Part shown: positions 8,481 through 15,783 of the stretch, one piece after another
Position numbering within the stretch: position 1 is the stretch's first letter
Layout of the letters: each line of letters opens with the position of its first letter
Assembly: GCA_035534495.1 (NCBI GenBank)
Contig: DATLRW010000173.1
Span: forward strand, 1 to 29,451
Reading direction: 5' to 3'
Source: JAKASX01 sp035534495
GTDB lineage: Bacteria; Acidobacteriota; Terriglobia; Acidiferrales; UBA7541
DNA length: 29,451 nt
Translations under genes and position numbers: made by a program
Notes under the pieces: model-generated
Seen by the model: only the letters and a program-made list of their open reading frames with translations
Told to the model about the DNA's origin: nothing
The model's database searches: none

Positions 8481-10355
8481 ATGTGTGGGATATGCGGAAT
8501 CTTTGAATTCGAGCCGGGCCGGGAGATCCCGCACGCCCTCGTTCATCGGATGGCCGAGACAATGATTCATCGCGGGCCGGATGACGAGGGAATCTTCACC
8601 GGTCCGGGCATCGGGCTCGGATTCCGGCGCCTGAGCATCATCGACGTCAAGGGAGGCCATCAGCCGATCCCCAATGAAGACCGGCGGATCTGGGTGATGC
8701 TGAACGGGGAAATCTACAATTACCCCGAGCTTCGCCGCGATTTGATCGCGCGCGGCCATCGCTTCGCCACCGGCTCCGACACGGAAACGATCGTTCATCT
8801 CTACGAAGAGCTCGGAGAGAAATGCTTTTCCCGGCTGCGGGGGATGTTTGCCATCGCTCTCTGGGACTCCATCAAGCGCAAGCTCGTGCTGGCGCGCGAC
8901 CGGGTGGGCAAGAAGCCGCTGTTCTACGCGGAGAACGGCAAGCGCATCGTGTTCGGCTCCGAGCTGAAGAGCCTGCTGGCGTCCGATTGCCTGTCGCGCG
9001 ATATCGACCTTTGCGCGCTGTCGGATTATTTCTCCTACGGGTACATCCCGGCGCCGAAAACCATCTACCGCGCGGCGGGCAAGCTGCTTCCGGGTCATTT
9101 CCTGGTGGCGTCGGCGGCCGGGGTGCGCGTCGAGCCCTACTGGGACCTGTCCTTCGGCCACGTGGAAAACCATAGCGAAGAGGAATGGTGCGAGCGCATT
9201 CGTCACGAGCTGTGCGAGGCCACGCGCATCCGCCTGATGAGCGAAGTGCCTCTGGGAGCCTTTCTCAGCGGCGGGATCGACTCCTCCGCGGTTGTCGCCA
9301 CGATGGCCCGGATCATGAAAAAGCCGGTGATTACCTGCTCCATCGGCTTCGCCGAAGAGCGCTACAACGAAGCGGATTATGCCCGCGGCGTGGCGCGGCA
9401 GTTCGCGACCAGCCACCACGAGCATGTTGTGCGGCCCAACGCGCTCGAGGTGTTGGACCAGCTCGTCTGGCATTACGACGAGCCTTTCGCCGACTCCTCC
9501 GCCGTGCCCACCTACTATGTTTCGCAAATCGCGCGGCAGCACGTCACCGTCGCCCTGGGCGGCGACGGGGGCGACGAGAATTTCGCCGGCTATCCGCGCT
9601 ATCTGGCCGACTGCCGGGAAAACCGCCTGCGGCGATCGTTTCCGGCGAGCGTGCGGCACGGCATTTTCGGTCCGTTGGGCCGCGTCTATCCGGCGCTGGG
9701 ATGGGCCCCGCGCTACCTTCGCGCCAAGGTCACCCTTCAAAACCTGGCCAGCTCCCCGCTCGAGGGATATTTCAATTCCATCTCGATCTTTCGGCCGGCC
9801 GATAAATCGAACCTGTTCGCTCCCGGCGTTCGCCAGGCGCTGCGCGATTACGATGCGAGCGAAGTGCTGCGGCGGCATTACGAGCGCGCCGACACCGACG
9901 ATCCCCTTTCGAGGATTCAATACGCCGACATCAAGACCTATCTGGCCGACGACATTCTGGCGAAGGTCGATCGCGCCAGCATGGCCGTATCGCTCGAGGT
10001 GCGCGCGCCGCTGCTCGATCACAAGCTGATGGAGACCGTCGCCGCGATCCCCTCTTCCCTCAAGGTGGCGAATGGGGAAGGGAAGTACATCTTCAAGAAG
10101 GCCATGGCTCCGGTTCTGACGCCCCAAATTCTGTATCGCCGCAAGCAGGGTTTTTCGATCCCGATCGACCGCTGGCTCCGCCAGGACCTGCGCGAAGGGG
10201 CGCATGACGCTCTGTTTGGGATCGAGGATGGAATCCTGAATCCTTCGTTCCTGAAAACAATCTGGGAACAACACCAGAGCGGCCGGTGCGACCGTTCGGC
10301 CGAGCTGTGGGCAGTGCTGATGTTCCGCAAATGGCAGGCGGCATTTGGGGTGTGA
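8481..10355 (+). CDS. asnB: Asparagine synthase-like amidotransferase, XrtA/EPS-associated type
   Basis: 624 aa. Class II glutamine amidotransferase fused to an asparagine-synthetase domain. After Met removal, Cys2 of MCGICGIF is the N-terminal nucleophile for glutamine hydrolysis; HRGPDDEG, RRLSIID, FNGEIYNY-like LNGEIYNY and SDTETIVH complete that domain. The synthetase domain has the PP-loop LSGGIDSSAVVA at about 261-271, the GGDGGDENFAGYPRY segment, and YIFKKAMAPVLTP-type C-terminal elements. Length near 625 and the segment with RVYPALGWAPRYLRAKVTLQNLA match my memory of the amidotransferase of exosortase A (XrtA) EPS loci better than housekeeping AsnB. There it is thought to amidate a carboxylate, such as a uronic acid, on the polymer. 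It is last in a nine-gene run. Housekeeping asparagine synthesis is the alternative, less likely given context. Confidence 0.9.
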   Translation: MCGICGIFEFEPGREIPHALVHRMAETMIHRGPDDEGIFTGPGIGLGFRRLSIIDVKGGHQPIPNEDRRIWVMLNGEIYNYPELRRDLIARGHRFATGSDTETIVHLYEELGEKCFSRLRGMFAIALWDSIKRKLVLARDRVGKKPLFYAENGKRIVFGSELKSLLASDCLSRDIDLCALSDYFSYGYIPAPKTIYRAAGKLLPGHFLVASAAGVRVEPYWDLSFGHVENHSEEEWCERIRHELCEATRIRLMSEVPLGAFLSGGIDSSAVVATMARIMKKPVITCSIGFAEERYNEADYARGVARQFATSHHEHVVRPNALEVLDQLVWHYDEPFADSSAVPTYYVSQIARQHVTVALGGDGGDENFAGYPRYLADCRENRLRRSFPASVRHGIFGPLGRVYPALGWAPRYLRAKVTLQNLASSPLEGYFNSISIFRPADKSNLFAPGVRQALRDYDASEVLRRHYERADTDDPLSRIQYADIKTYLADDILAKVDRASMAVSLEVRAPLLDHKLMETVAAIPSSLKVANGEGKYIFKKAMAPVLTPQILYRRKQGFSIPIDRWLRQDLREGAHDALFGIEDGILNPSFLKTIWEQHQSGRCDRSAELWAVLMFRKWQAAFGV

Positions 10356-10415
10356 GGAAACGGGGAATCCGGGCCTGGAATGTGGCGCAGGGGGGCGCTG
10401 GAAGAACGGACGGGG

Positions 10416-10434
10416 CCTAAAGCAGAAAGGCCTT
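10416..10434 (+). terminator. Possible weak hairpin after the amidotransferase gene
   Basis: GGCCT and AGGCC can pair over a 9-nt loop about 60 nt after the stop codon. The stem is only five base pairs and there is no run of T after it, so it would be a poor intrinsic terminator. It is listed because a strand change in expression is expected between operon A and the next unit. Confidence 0.2.
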
Positions 10435-10550
10435 CGCAATTCTGTGAATCGAACTTCCACTTTTGAGCGGCAAGGCGTCACCCTGCCGGTCCCATTCTTT
10501 CCAATCCGCTTGTTTACAAGGGGTTAGCCGATGCGGGAGTTTTGCGTGGT

Positions 10551-10566
10551 TGGGCAGTGAATTGCG
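10551..10566 (+). promoter_or_regulatory. Sigma-54-like -24/-12 promoter before epimerase operon
   Basis: TGG-N8-TTGC: TGG at 10551-10553 and TTGC at 10562-10565 give the GG-N10-GC spacing demanded by sigma-54. The positions between are poor matches to the full consensus (TGGCACG-N4-TTGCW); G10557 agrees. The predicted transcription start, about 12 nt past the GC, is near 10577, leaving a 32-nt leader that holds GGGGAGG before the ATG at 10609. A dyad CTTGTTTACAAG at 10509-10520 lies 31 bp upstream and could be an activator or operator site. Support comes mainly from finding similar elements before four other units here. Confidence 0.5.
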
Positions 10567-10608
10567 GTGAGTAGGTCCTTTGGCGCCCAATTTTCCGGGG
10601 AGGTTAGC

Positions 10609-11652
10609 ATGCGCGTTTTGATTACAGGAGGGGCGGGGTTTATCGGTTCGCATTTGGCCGACCATCTGCTTGCCCGCGGACATCGCGTCTGGGCGGTGGA
10701 CGATCTTTCCACCGGCTCGATCAACAACATTGCTCATCTGCGGAACCATCCCCGATGGCAATTCCGCGCCGAAACGATCATGAATGTCCCGTTTCTGGCC
10801 GAACTGGTGGACGAGTGCGACGTGATCTTTCATCTGGCGGCCGCTGTCGGCGTGCGCCTGATCGTCGAGAGCCCTGCGCACACGATCAATACGAATATTC
10901 GCGGCACGGAAATCGTGCTGGAGCTGGCGGCGAAGAAGCGGAAGCGCGTCGTCATCGCATCGACGTCGGAGGTCTACGGTAAGTCGGAAAAGGTTCCTTT
11001 CCACGAGGAAGACGATTTTGTGATCGGCTCGCCCCTCAAGGGGAGATGGAGTTACGCCTGCTCGAAGGCGATCGATGAATGCCTCGCGCTGGCCTACTGG
11101 AAAGAACGCCAGTTGCCGGTGATCATCGTCCGGTTCTTCAACATCGTTGGCCCACGGCAGACCGGGCGGTATGGAATGGTGTTGCCGAATTTCGTGCGGC
11201 AGGCGCTCGCCAATCAGCCGATTACGATCTTCGGAGACGGCCGGCAGACGCGATGCTTCGCCTGCATCGAGGACATCCCGGAGGCGCTCGAAAAACTGGT
11301 CACGAAGCCCGAGGCGGTTGGGCAAATCTTCAATCTTGGCTCCGATGAGGAGATCAGCATCGAGGACCTGGCCGAGCGGGTGCGCCGGATCACCGGCAGC
11401 AGCTCCGAAATCGTGCATATCCCGTACGCCGAGGCCTACGAAGAGGGCTTCGAAGACATGCTGCGCCGCGTTCCGTCCCTCGAGAAGGTGAACCAGTGGA
11501 TCGGCTACCGTCCCAAGACGCCGATCGACCAGACCATCGAAAAAGTCACGCAATACTATAAAAGCCAAATGAATGAGGATGTGTTGGCGTCGTTCCGGGA
11601 TGAGGAGATGCGCCGGTCTTTGGTCGCCGTGGCGTCCCACCCCCTCGCCTGA
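10609..11652 (+). CDS. NAD-dependent nucleotide-sugar epimerase/dehydratase (extended SDR)
   Basis: 347 aa. Extended short-chain dehydrogenase acting on NDP-sugars in the cytoplasm. The NAD-binding GGAGFIGS is at residues 7-14, Ser/Thr118-120 and Tyr149-x3-Lys153 (SYACSK) form the catalytic set, and FFNIVGPRQTGRYGMVLPNF covers the sugar-binding part. The AAAVGVRLIVESP and IASTSEVYGKSEKVPF segments are those of GalE/UDP-glucuronate-decarboxylase-like enzymes; which reaction (4-epimerisation or decarboxylation to UDP-xylose) is not decided by sequence alone. The ATG at 10609 is chosen for GGGGAGG five nt upstream; the frame can open 42 nt earlier but with no ribosome-binding site. Probably the first gene of a small operon from the sigma-54-like promoter just upstream, followed by a glycosyltransferase. 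Confidence 0.88.
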   Translation: MRVLITGGAGFIGSHLADHLLARGHRVWAVDDLSTGSINNIAHLRNHPRWQFRAETIMNVPFLAELVDECDVIFHLAAAVGVRLIVESPAHTINTNIRGTEIVLELAAKKRKRVVIASTSEVYGKSEKVPFHEEDDFVIGSPLKGRWSYACSKAIDECLALAYWKERQLPVIIVRFFNIVGPRQTGRYGMVLPNFVRQALANQPITIFGDGRQTRCFACIEDIPEALEKLVTKPEAVGQIFNLGSDEEISIEDLAERVRRITGSSSEIVHIPYAEAYEEGFEDMLRRVPSLEKVNQWIGYRPKTPIDQTIEKVTQYYKSQMNEDVLASFRDEEMRRSLVAVASHPLA

Positions 11653-11653
11653 T

Positions 11654-11667
11654 CCTCTCCGGAGAGG
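11654..11667 (+). terminator. Perfect 14-bp palindrome right after the epimerase stop
   Basis: CCTCTCCGGAGAGG begins two bases after the TGA. As RNA it would give a short stem with almost no loop, so pairing is limited to about five base pairs. No T-run follows closely. It could be a protein-binding dyad or a weak transcription attenuator before the next glycosyltransferase gene. Confidence 0.25.
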
Positions 11668-11744
11668 CGGATTTCGGGCGATTGTTCTTCCCGCTGGCTG
11701 CGTGGTTGTTCTTTGAGGCTGGCGTGGTGCGGGGATGCGTACCC

Positions 11745-12788
11745 ATGCTACATCCGTCCGGAAGCGAGTTTAGTTGCCTGATGAAGACGGACTATCCCTT
11801 TCCCCCGCTGAGCGGCCATAGCACGGTGCTCGGCGAGCTGAAAGCGTCAGGCATCGAGAAGGCCTTGGGGAAGGCCCTCCCCGGGCGCTTCTCAGCCGGA
11901 CTTTCCTTCTTCTTACGGAGAAACGAATTCGATGTGATCGTGACCGAGTCGTACGGGTCCGCCCTGGTCTTTGGGCTTCTGTCGCGCCTTTTCGGTGGGA
12001 GGGCTCGGCACGTAGCCAAGGAGCTGTATCTCAGCGAGAACGTGCTGCGTAGTCCCGCGAAGAAGGCAATGTTTCGGGCTGCCCTTTCGCGAGTCGATCG
12101 CGTGGTCGTCAGTGCTCGCTCGGAGATCGAGGCATACGCCGATTTCCTCGGCATCGAGCGCAGCCGCGTCGTCTTCCTGCCCTGGGCTGCCAGGACGCCG
12201 CTGTCGCCGGACTCGGAAGACCGCGGCTATGTTTTCGCCGGGGGAAGAGCCCTGCGCGACTGGAAGACGCTGTTCGCAGCCGCGAGATCGATTCCTTTTC
12301 CGTTCGTGGTTGTGGCCACCCGTCCGGATGTCGCTTCGCTGAGTCCCCCTCCAAACGTGCGTATCTTGTGTGACGTCAGCCATCGGGAGTACTTGGAGCG
12401 CCTCCGCGGTGCGAGAATAGTCGTTCTTCCCCTCGCGGCTACGATCCGCTCCACCGGGCAGGTCGTCGCTCTGGACGCAATGGCCATGCGCAAGCCGATA
12501 GTGGCTGCGGACACGCCGGGAATTCTGGACTATGTAAGGCACGAAGAAAATTGCTTGCTCTACCGGGCCGGAGACCCGATCTCCCTGGCTTGCCAGCTGC
12601 AAAGGCTGCTGGGCGATGGGGACTTGCGGCAAAAGCTGAGCGAGGGGGCTGCCGCCAGCATCAAGGACAAGTACAACAGGGCGGCTTACTCCAAGCAATT
12701 GTTCCAGGTGCTGTCGGAGCTGCAGTCGGACCCCGCCCAGGAGCGGGGGAGGGCGGCTGAGACCCCGGCACGCAGGCCGACCGCCTAG
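11745..12788 (+). CDS. Glycosyltransferase family 4-like, start uncertain
   Basis: 347 aa from the ATG at 11745. GT-B features: FDVIVTESYGSALVFGLLSRL (equivalent of the D-V-I-H segment), ELYLSENVLRSPAKKAMFRAALSRVDRVVVSARSEIEAYADFLGI, VVFLPWAARTP, GYVFAGGRALRDWKTLFAAA at the donor-domain entry, and VLPLAATIRSTGQVVALDAMAMRKPIVAADTPGILDYV in the donor-binding position. The usual E-x7-E is replaced by a G-Q-V-V-A-L-D pattern. The N-terminal strand and GG loop seen in its neighbours are not recognisable, so the gene may have an unusual or eroded N-terminus. In-frame alternatives are TTG at 11682 and ATG at 11781; none has a strong Shine-Dalgarno. It is followed by a convergent gene. Probably transfers a sugar in the same pathway; donor unknown. 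Confidence 0.75.
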   Translation: MLHPSGSEFSCLMKTDYPFPPLSGHSTVLGELKASGIEKALGKALPGRFSAGLSFFLRRNEFDVIVTESYGSALVFGLLSRLFGGRARHVAKELYLSENVLRSPAKKAMFRAALSRVDRVVVSARSEIEAYADFLGIERSRVVFLPWAARTPLSPDSEDRGYVFAGGRALRDWKTLFAAARSIPFPFVVVATRPDVASLSPPPNVRILCDVSHREYLERLRGARIVVLPLAATIRSTGQVVALDAMAMRKPIVAADTPGILDYVRHEENCLLYRAGDPISLACQLQRLLGDGDLRQKLSEGAAASIKDKYNRAAYSKQLFQVLSELQSDPAQERGRAAETPARRPTA

Positions 12789-12837
12789 CCTCGGGCGGCG
12801 GATCAGAGCTGCCGCCGCACCGGGGCGGGTAATGGTC

Positions 12838-12881
12838 CAAGGGGGCCGGAGGGGCGCAGCGAAGGCGCATCTGCCCCCTTG
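12838..12881. terminator. Candidate bidirectional terminator between convergent genes
   Basis: CAAGGGGG at 12838-12845 pairs perfectly with CCCCCTTG at 12874-12881; a second pairing (GGGG/GCAG with CTGC/CCCC) is nested inside. The element sits in the 99-bp gap between a rightward glycosyltransferase gene and the leftward lipoprotein gene, where a shared terminator is expected. There is no T-run, so efficiency is uncertain. Confidence 0.4.
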
Positions 12882-12887
12882 TGGGCG

Positions 12888-14438
12888 TCACTTCTTCAGA
12901 ATGACTATGTCGTCCCAGTATTTCGTGAAGTTGGGCGGCACCGGGCACGGAGTGGCGGACGTGAACGGTGTCAGAAGATGCGAGTAGGAGGTCGAATAGG
13001 CTGTGGCGCACGTGGTATGAGCGGAAGAGGTGTAATAGCCGGAAACTTCAAAGTAGGTTCCGAGCAATACCTTCATGCCGTTCATGGTGGATTGCTTATT
13101 CAGGTCGCCGGAAGCGCTCAGGATTAGCTGGCCGTTCCGGTACAGTTCCGCATCTCCGTCGCTGTTCCCCGGCGTGTTCGCTTTGTAGTGAAGCTCGAAC
13201 TGCGTCCAGGACGTTGGAAACGGCAGCAATTGACCGTAATGAGCCGTGGCGGCCGACCCGTCCGCATAAAAATCCTCAAGGAGGTACTGCCCGTTCTGGC
13301 AGTTGTACGCGCCGAAGTTGCTGTCGGAACCTCCGCTGGGACCAACGCCATTCAGACATGCCGGACTTCCGCCGCTCGCTCCCCAGTTATCGAAGCTCAT
13401 ATCTTCGCTGCCTGAGCCGCCGTCACCGGTGGCTCCGACAATGCGAGTGACGAAGTTGTTGTTCCCAGCGGTTTCCCCGCTCGTATCCTTCTGCCACCAG
13501 GAAATATAGATTTCGTGGCTGGAACCGATGGCCCCCTGAGCCAGAATCCAATAAGTTGTGTTCTCGGAGGACGTGTAGTTCCCCTGCAACGCACACGATC
13601 CGCTGTGCGCGCTGCTGCATTCTATCGAGCCTCCGCTTACGCTTTCGATGCCTGTGTTCCCGAGCTTGCCGCCCTCAAAGCTCTCGTTAACGACATCCGT
13701 CCAGCCGGAAGGAAGCGCGCAGCTAGGCGTGTTGCTGGCTGTGACAGTGCACCCGGCAAGGAGGCTCTGCGGGGCAGGGACAGTGAGCGCTGAGGGCAAC
13801 GTGGCGGAAAGGCTGTTTGTATTCGCTACCGTGACGTCATAGGTGCCTGGGGAAACGCTGGGCACTGTGGCCACAAGCTGAGTCGGGCTCAGGAACTGGA
13901 CGCTCGGCGCAGCGGCACTGCCAACGGTAACGGTCGCTCCCGACGCAAAATTTGTCCCGTTCACGGTGACTTGTATTCCCGGGCTGGCAGTGCTGGGCGA
14001 GACGGCGGAGACTGCGGGCGAGGAGCTGGGCGGATCTGATGTGTAGGTGAATCCGTTCGTGATCTTAGCCTTTTGGCCGTCGGAATTTTGCACAACGACG
14101 TTTACGGCTCCGGAACTCGATATGGAAGGCGTGACGGCTTGAATCTGCGTCGGGCCGCTGACGGTAACCCCCGCTGCCGCCACGGCGCCGAAAAATACCA
14201 GCGCCCCGGTGGCAAAATTGGCTCCCGCGATTTTCACGCTCGTTCCTCCTGTGGCCGGCCCGCTGCTGGGACTTACGGCCGAGACAGAAGGCGAAGCACT
14301 TGCATTGCCAGACCCACCGGTAGGAGCGGGCGAATTTGCGCCGGAACCCGACGCAGATGAACCTGCCGTGCTACAACCGAAAAGAAAAGCCGAGGACAAA
14401 AGCAACGCCACAACCGTTACACAGTGCAAAAACTTCAT
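12888..14438 (-). CDS. Secreted lipoprotein with two IPT/TIG domains and a jelly-roll-like C-terminus
   Basis: 516 aa. The signal peptide is MKFLHCVTVVALLLSSAFLFGC, with lipobox LFGC and lipidated Cys22. A Ser/Gly/Ala-rich linker runs to about residue 50. Two immunoglobulin-like IPT/TIG repeats follow, at about 51-132 (VSAVSPSSGPATGGTSVKIAGANF) and about 143-222 (VSAVSPSTASPGIQVTVNGTNF). From about 235 to the end is a domain with many Trp, Cys and Gly, including WTDVVNESFEGG and WTQFELHYKA with ELYRNGQLILS, which looks like a concanavalin/LamG-type beta-sandwich as in glycan-binding or lyase proteins. It is on the opposite strand to almost every neighbour and precedes nothing convergent except a glycosyltransferase. 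Likely anchored to the outer membrane and binding cell-surface glycan (inference). TIG lipoproteins of this sort are common in Acidobacteriota. Confidence 0.85.
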   Translation of the reverse strand: MKFLHCVTVVALLLSSAFLFGCSTAGSSASGSGANSPAPTGGSGNASASPSVSAVSPSSGPATGGTSVKIAGANFATGALVFFGAVAAAGVTVSGPTQIQAVTPSISSSGAVNVVVQNSDGQKAKITNGFTYTSDPPSSSPAVSAVSPSTASPGIQVTVNGTNFASGATVTVGSAAAPSVQFLSPTQLVATVPSVSPGTYDVTVANTNSLSATLPSALTVPAPQSLLAGCTVTASNTPSCALPSGWTDVVNESFEGGKLGNTGIESVSGGSIECSSAHSGSCALQGNYTSSENTTYWILAQGAIGSSHEIYISWWQKDTSGETAGNNNFVTRIVGATGDGGSGSEDMSFDNWGASGGSPACLNGVGPSGGSDSNFGAYNCQNGQYLLEDFYADGSAATAHYGQLLPFPTSWTQFELHYKANTPGNSDGDAELYRNGQLILSASGDLNKQSTMNGMKVLLGTYFEVSGYYTSSAHTTCATAYSTSYSHLLTPFTSATPCPVPPNFTKYWDDIVILKK

Positions 14439-14610
14439 CAGGACCCTCCTGCCCGAGAGTTTTCCCTTGAAAGGGGATAACAGAATGTTTGCTTTGGATA
14501 TACGAGTACCTGTGAGGTTAGTGACTTTGTAGTAACCTGCCTTGCTACCAAAGCCCTACCGAAGGCCGGGCAAACCTTTAACGAACCGGCCTAGACAATA
14601 ACCAGTGTTC

Positions 14611-14626
14611 GGCAAAACTCACGCCG
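14611..14626 (-). promoter_or_regulatory. Sigma-54-like -24/-12 promoter before the lipoprotein gene
   Basis: Read on the minus strand: CGGCGTGAGTTTTGCC, i.e. CGG-N8-TTGC with exact GG-N10-GC spacing. G and A at consensus positions 7 and 8 also match, and T-richness just before TTGC is as in good sites. The predicted start is near 14600, giving a leader of about 160 nt. The initial T of TGG and the final W are not matched. Confidence 0.45.
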
Positions 14627-14698
14627 GATGTTACATGTACAGCAGATACAACTTGATCACGGATACAGCGATTGAAACCCACGGGGCTCGCTGAATGC

Positions 14699-14715
14699 CG
14701 TTACGTCTTGTAACG
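14699..14715. promoter_or_regulatory. Dyad CGTTAC-N5-GTAACG, possible activator site
   Basis: Perfect 6-bp inverted repeat with a 5-bp spacer, about 73 bp upstream of the -24 box of the minus-strand sigma-54-like promoter. That is the usual distance range for enhancer-binding proteins. Only one copy is visible, so the assignment is tentative. Confidence 0.25.
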
Positions 14716-14923
14716 CAGTTTTGATGGAAAGGTCCAGTACTTTTTGTGAAAAGTTTTGGTCAGTACCAAACCATTACGGATGGGGTGGCTTGCGATAAGG
14801 TTGTCCCGATGGTGCAAACTTTTTCTCTTTTTTGAATTCAGCGAAAAATTGGGGACAGAGGATACAAGAGGGCGAACCCGACGGGCGTTGCGGCGATGGA
14901 GCCGGTTCGGATGGAGCGGCCGG

Positions 14924-15643
14924 TCAGCCGAGCGGCCAGATATGAAAATAACGGAGGGTATTGAGAATCCACACGCCTTCGCGGAAACTTACGGCAACCT
15001 CGAGAATCCACAGGAAAGCGCACACTTCCAGCAAAACGCGCGGCGCGCCAGGCCGATTTCCGATCCGGGCGATGCGAGCGGAGAGAGGCCGCTCGAAGGC
15101 GATGCGCGCGACGGCGTAGCTGGCGAGACCGATCAACAACCCCACCAAAACGTCCGTCAGGTAATGCCCGCCGATGTACATTCGAGGCAGGCTGACGAGC
15201 AGGAGGACCGCGGCGATCAGGATTGCGCCGACGCTCCGATTGAGCGAGACAATGCCAAAGGCGATGGAACTGAATACGGCGGTCGAATCGCTGGGAAACG
15301 AATTGGTGTTGATATCCTGGACCAAATAGCTTGGGTAGAGGTGAGCCAGTCCCGGCTGGCGCTGCGGCGGCAGCCAGGAGATCACTTGGCTCGCGAGCAA
15401 CGCCAGGGCAATGGCAATGAAGGAGCCCAGAAGAATCGTGATCCAGCGGCAAAGGTTTTGTTGCCGATTTTCACGCCGGGCCTCGACCCAGAAATAGAAA
15501 AGCGTTGCGGCGAAGGGAATTCCTCCCAGCAAATGATGGCCGAGTGCGCTTTCCACGCAATGATTGAACAGGGGGTGGCGATTGAGGAATCCGGAAAGGG
15601 CGCGAGCGATGTGGCGATCGAATTGCGATGCTTGCCGCATCAT
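14924..15643 (-). CDS. PAP2-like membrane phosphatase, motif 2 altered
   Basis: 239 aa from the ATG at 15643 (MMRQASQFD); a longer frame to 15802 adds an Arg-rich stretch running into the divergent gene and is not supported. Several hydrophobic helices (about 40-55, 68-90, 138-152, 164-178, 208-220) and a PAP2 core are seen: SFPSDS at 115-120 in the motif 2 position, and R154-x5-H160-x3-D164 (RMYIGGHYLTD), an intact motif 3. The classical motif 1 (K-x6-R-P) is not seen, and the motif 2 His (P-S-x-H) is Ser120. Family role: removing phosphate from lipid carriers such as undecaprenyl diphosphate at the periplasmic face, which would recycle carrier used by this glycan pathway. With the altered motif 2 it may use a different chemistry or substrate. 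It is divergent from the FemAB-like gene (140-bp gap) and upstream of the lipoprotein gene. Confidence 0.82.
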   Translation of the reverse strand: MMRQASQFDRHIARALSGFLNRHPLFNHCVESALGHHLLGGIPFAATLFYFWVEARRENRQQNLCRWITILLGSFIAIALALLASQVISWLPPQRQPGLAHLYPSYLVQDINTNSFPSDSTAVFSSIAFGIVSLNRSVGAILIAAVLLLVSLPRMYIGGHYLTDVLVGLLIGLASYAVARIAFERPLSARIARIGNRPGAPRVLLEVCAFLWILEVAVSFREGVWILNTLRYFHIWPLG

Positions 15644-15722
15644 GGGGTACGGGGAAGCAACTGAGGCTCCAAAACCCCCGAGGAGTTTCCCGGATGACCT
15701 CCGGCGGGGAACTGACCTGAAA

Positions 15723-15738
15723 TGGCAAGCTGCCGGCG
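15723..15738 (+). promoter_or_regulatory. Weak sigma-54-like element before the FemAB-like gene
   Basis: TGGCA at 15723-15727 with GG-N10-GC spacing to GC at 15736-15737, but the -12 box reads CGGC instead of TTGC. It lies 46 bp before the GTG start in the 140-bp divergent gap. Kept as a low-confidence site because five better elements precede other units in the window. Confidence 0.2.
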
Positions 15739-15783
15739 GCAAAGCGCTGCCAAGGCGCCACTTTACGCGGAAAGAGCTTATTC

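Larger units (their letters stand above)
14439..14923. other. 485-bp non-coding leader region upstream of the lipoprotein gene
   Basis: No credible coding frame on either strand. The stretch is visibly richer in A+T than its surroundings. It contains a sigma-54-like element on the minus strand (14611-14626), a TACATGTA palindrome just upstream of it (14632-14639), a CGTTAC/GTAACG dyad (14699-14715) and an ACTTTT-TGTG-AAAAGT dyad near 14738-14753. A predicted leader of about 160 nt between the -12 element and the ATG has no structure I could match to a known riboswitch. Confidence 0.6.

Noticed and set aside
8388..10481. 697-codon open frame on the minus strand across the amidotransferase gene
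   Set aside because: It mirrors codon periodicity of a well-conserved plus-strand gene; its translation is rich in Arg, His and Gln and resembles no family.
10470..10483. Minus-strand AGG-N8-TTGC element
   Set aside because: It would transcribe into the end of the amidotransferase gene with no minus-strand gene to serve; kept as a background count for the sigma-54 finding.
14535..14605. Possible cyclic-di-GMP riboswitch, suggested by CAAAGCC and GGGCAAACC strings on the plus strand
   Set aside because: The conserved blocks are in the wrong order for a GEMM-I aptamer, the GAAA-tetraloop arm is missing, and the strand is opposite to the gene it would control.
15745..15765. Minus-strand TTGGCAGCGCTTTGC as a promoter for the PAP2-like gene
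   Set aside because: GG to GC spacing is nine rather than ten bases, which sigma-54 rarely tolerates.
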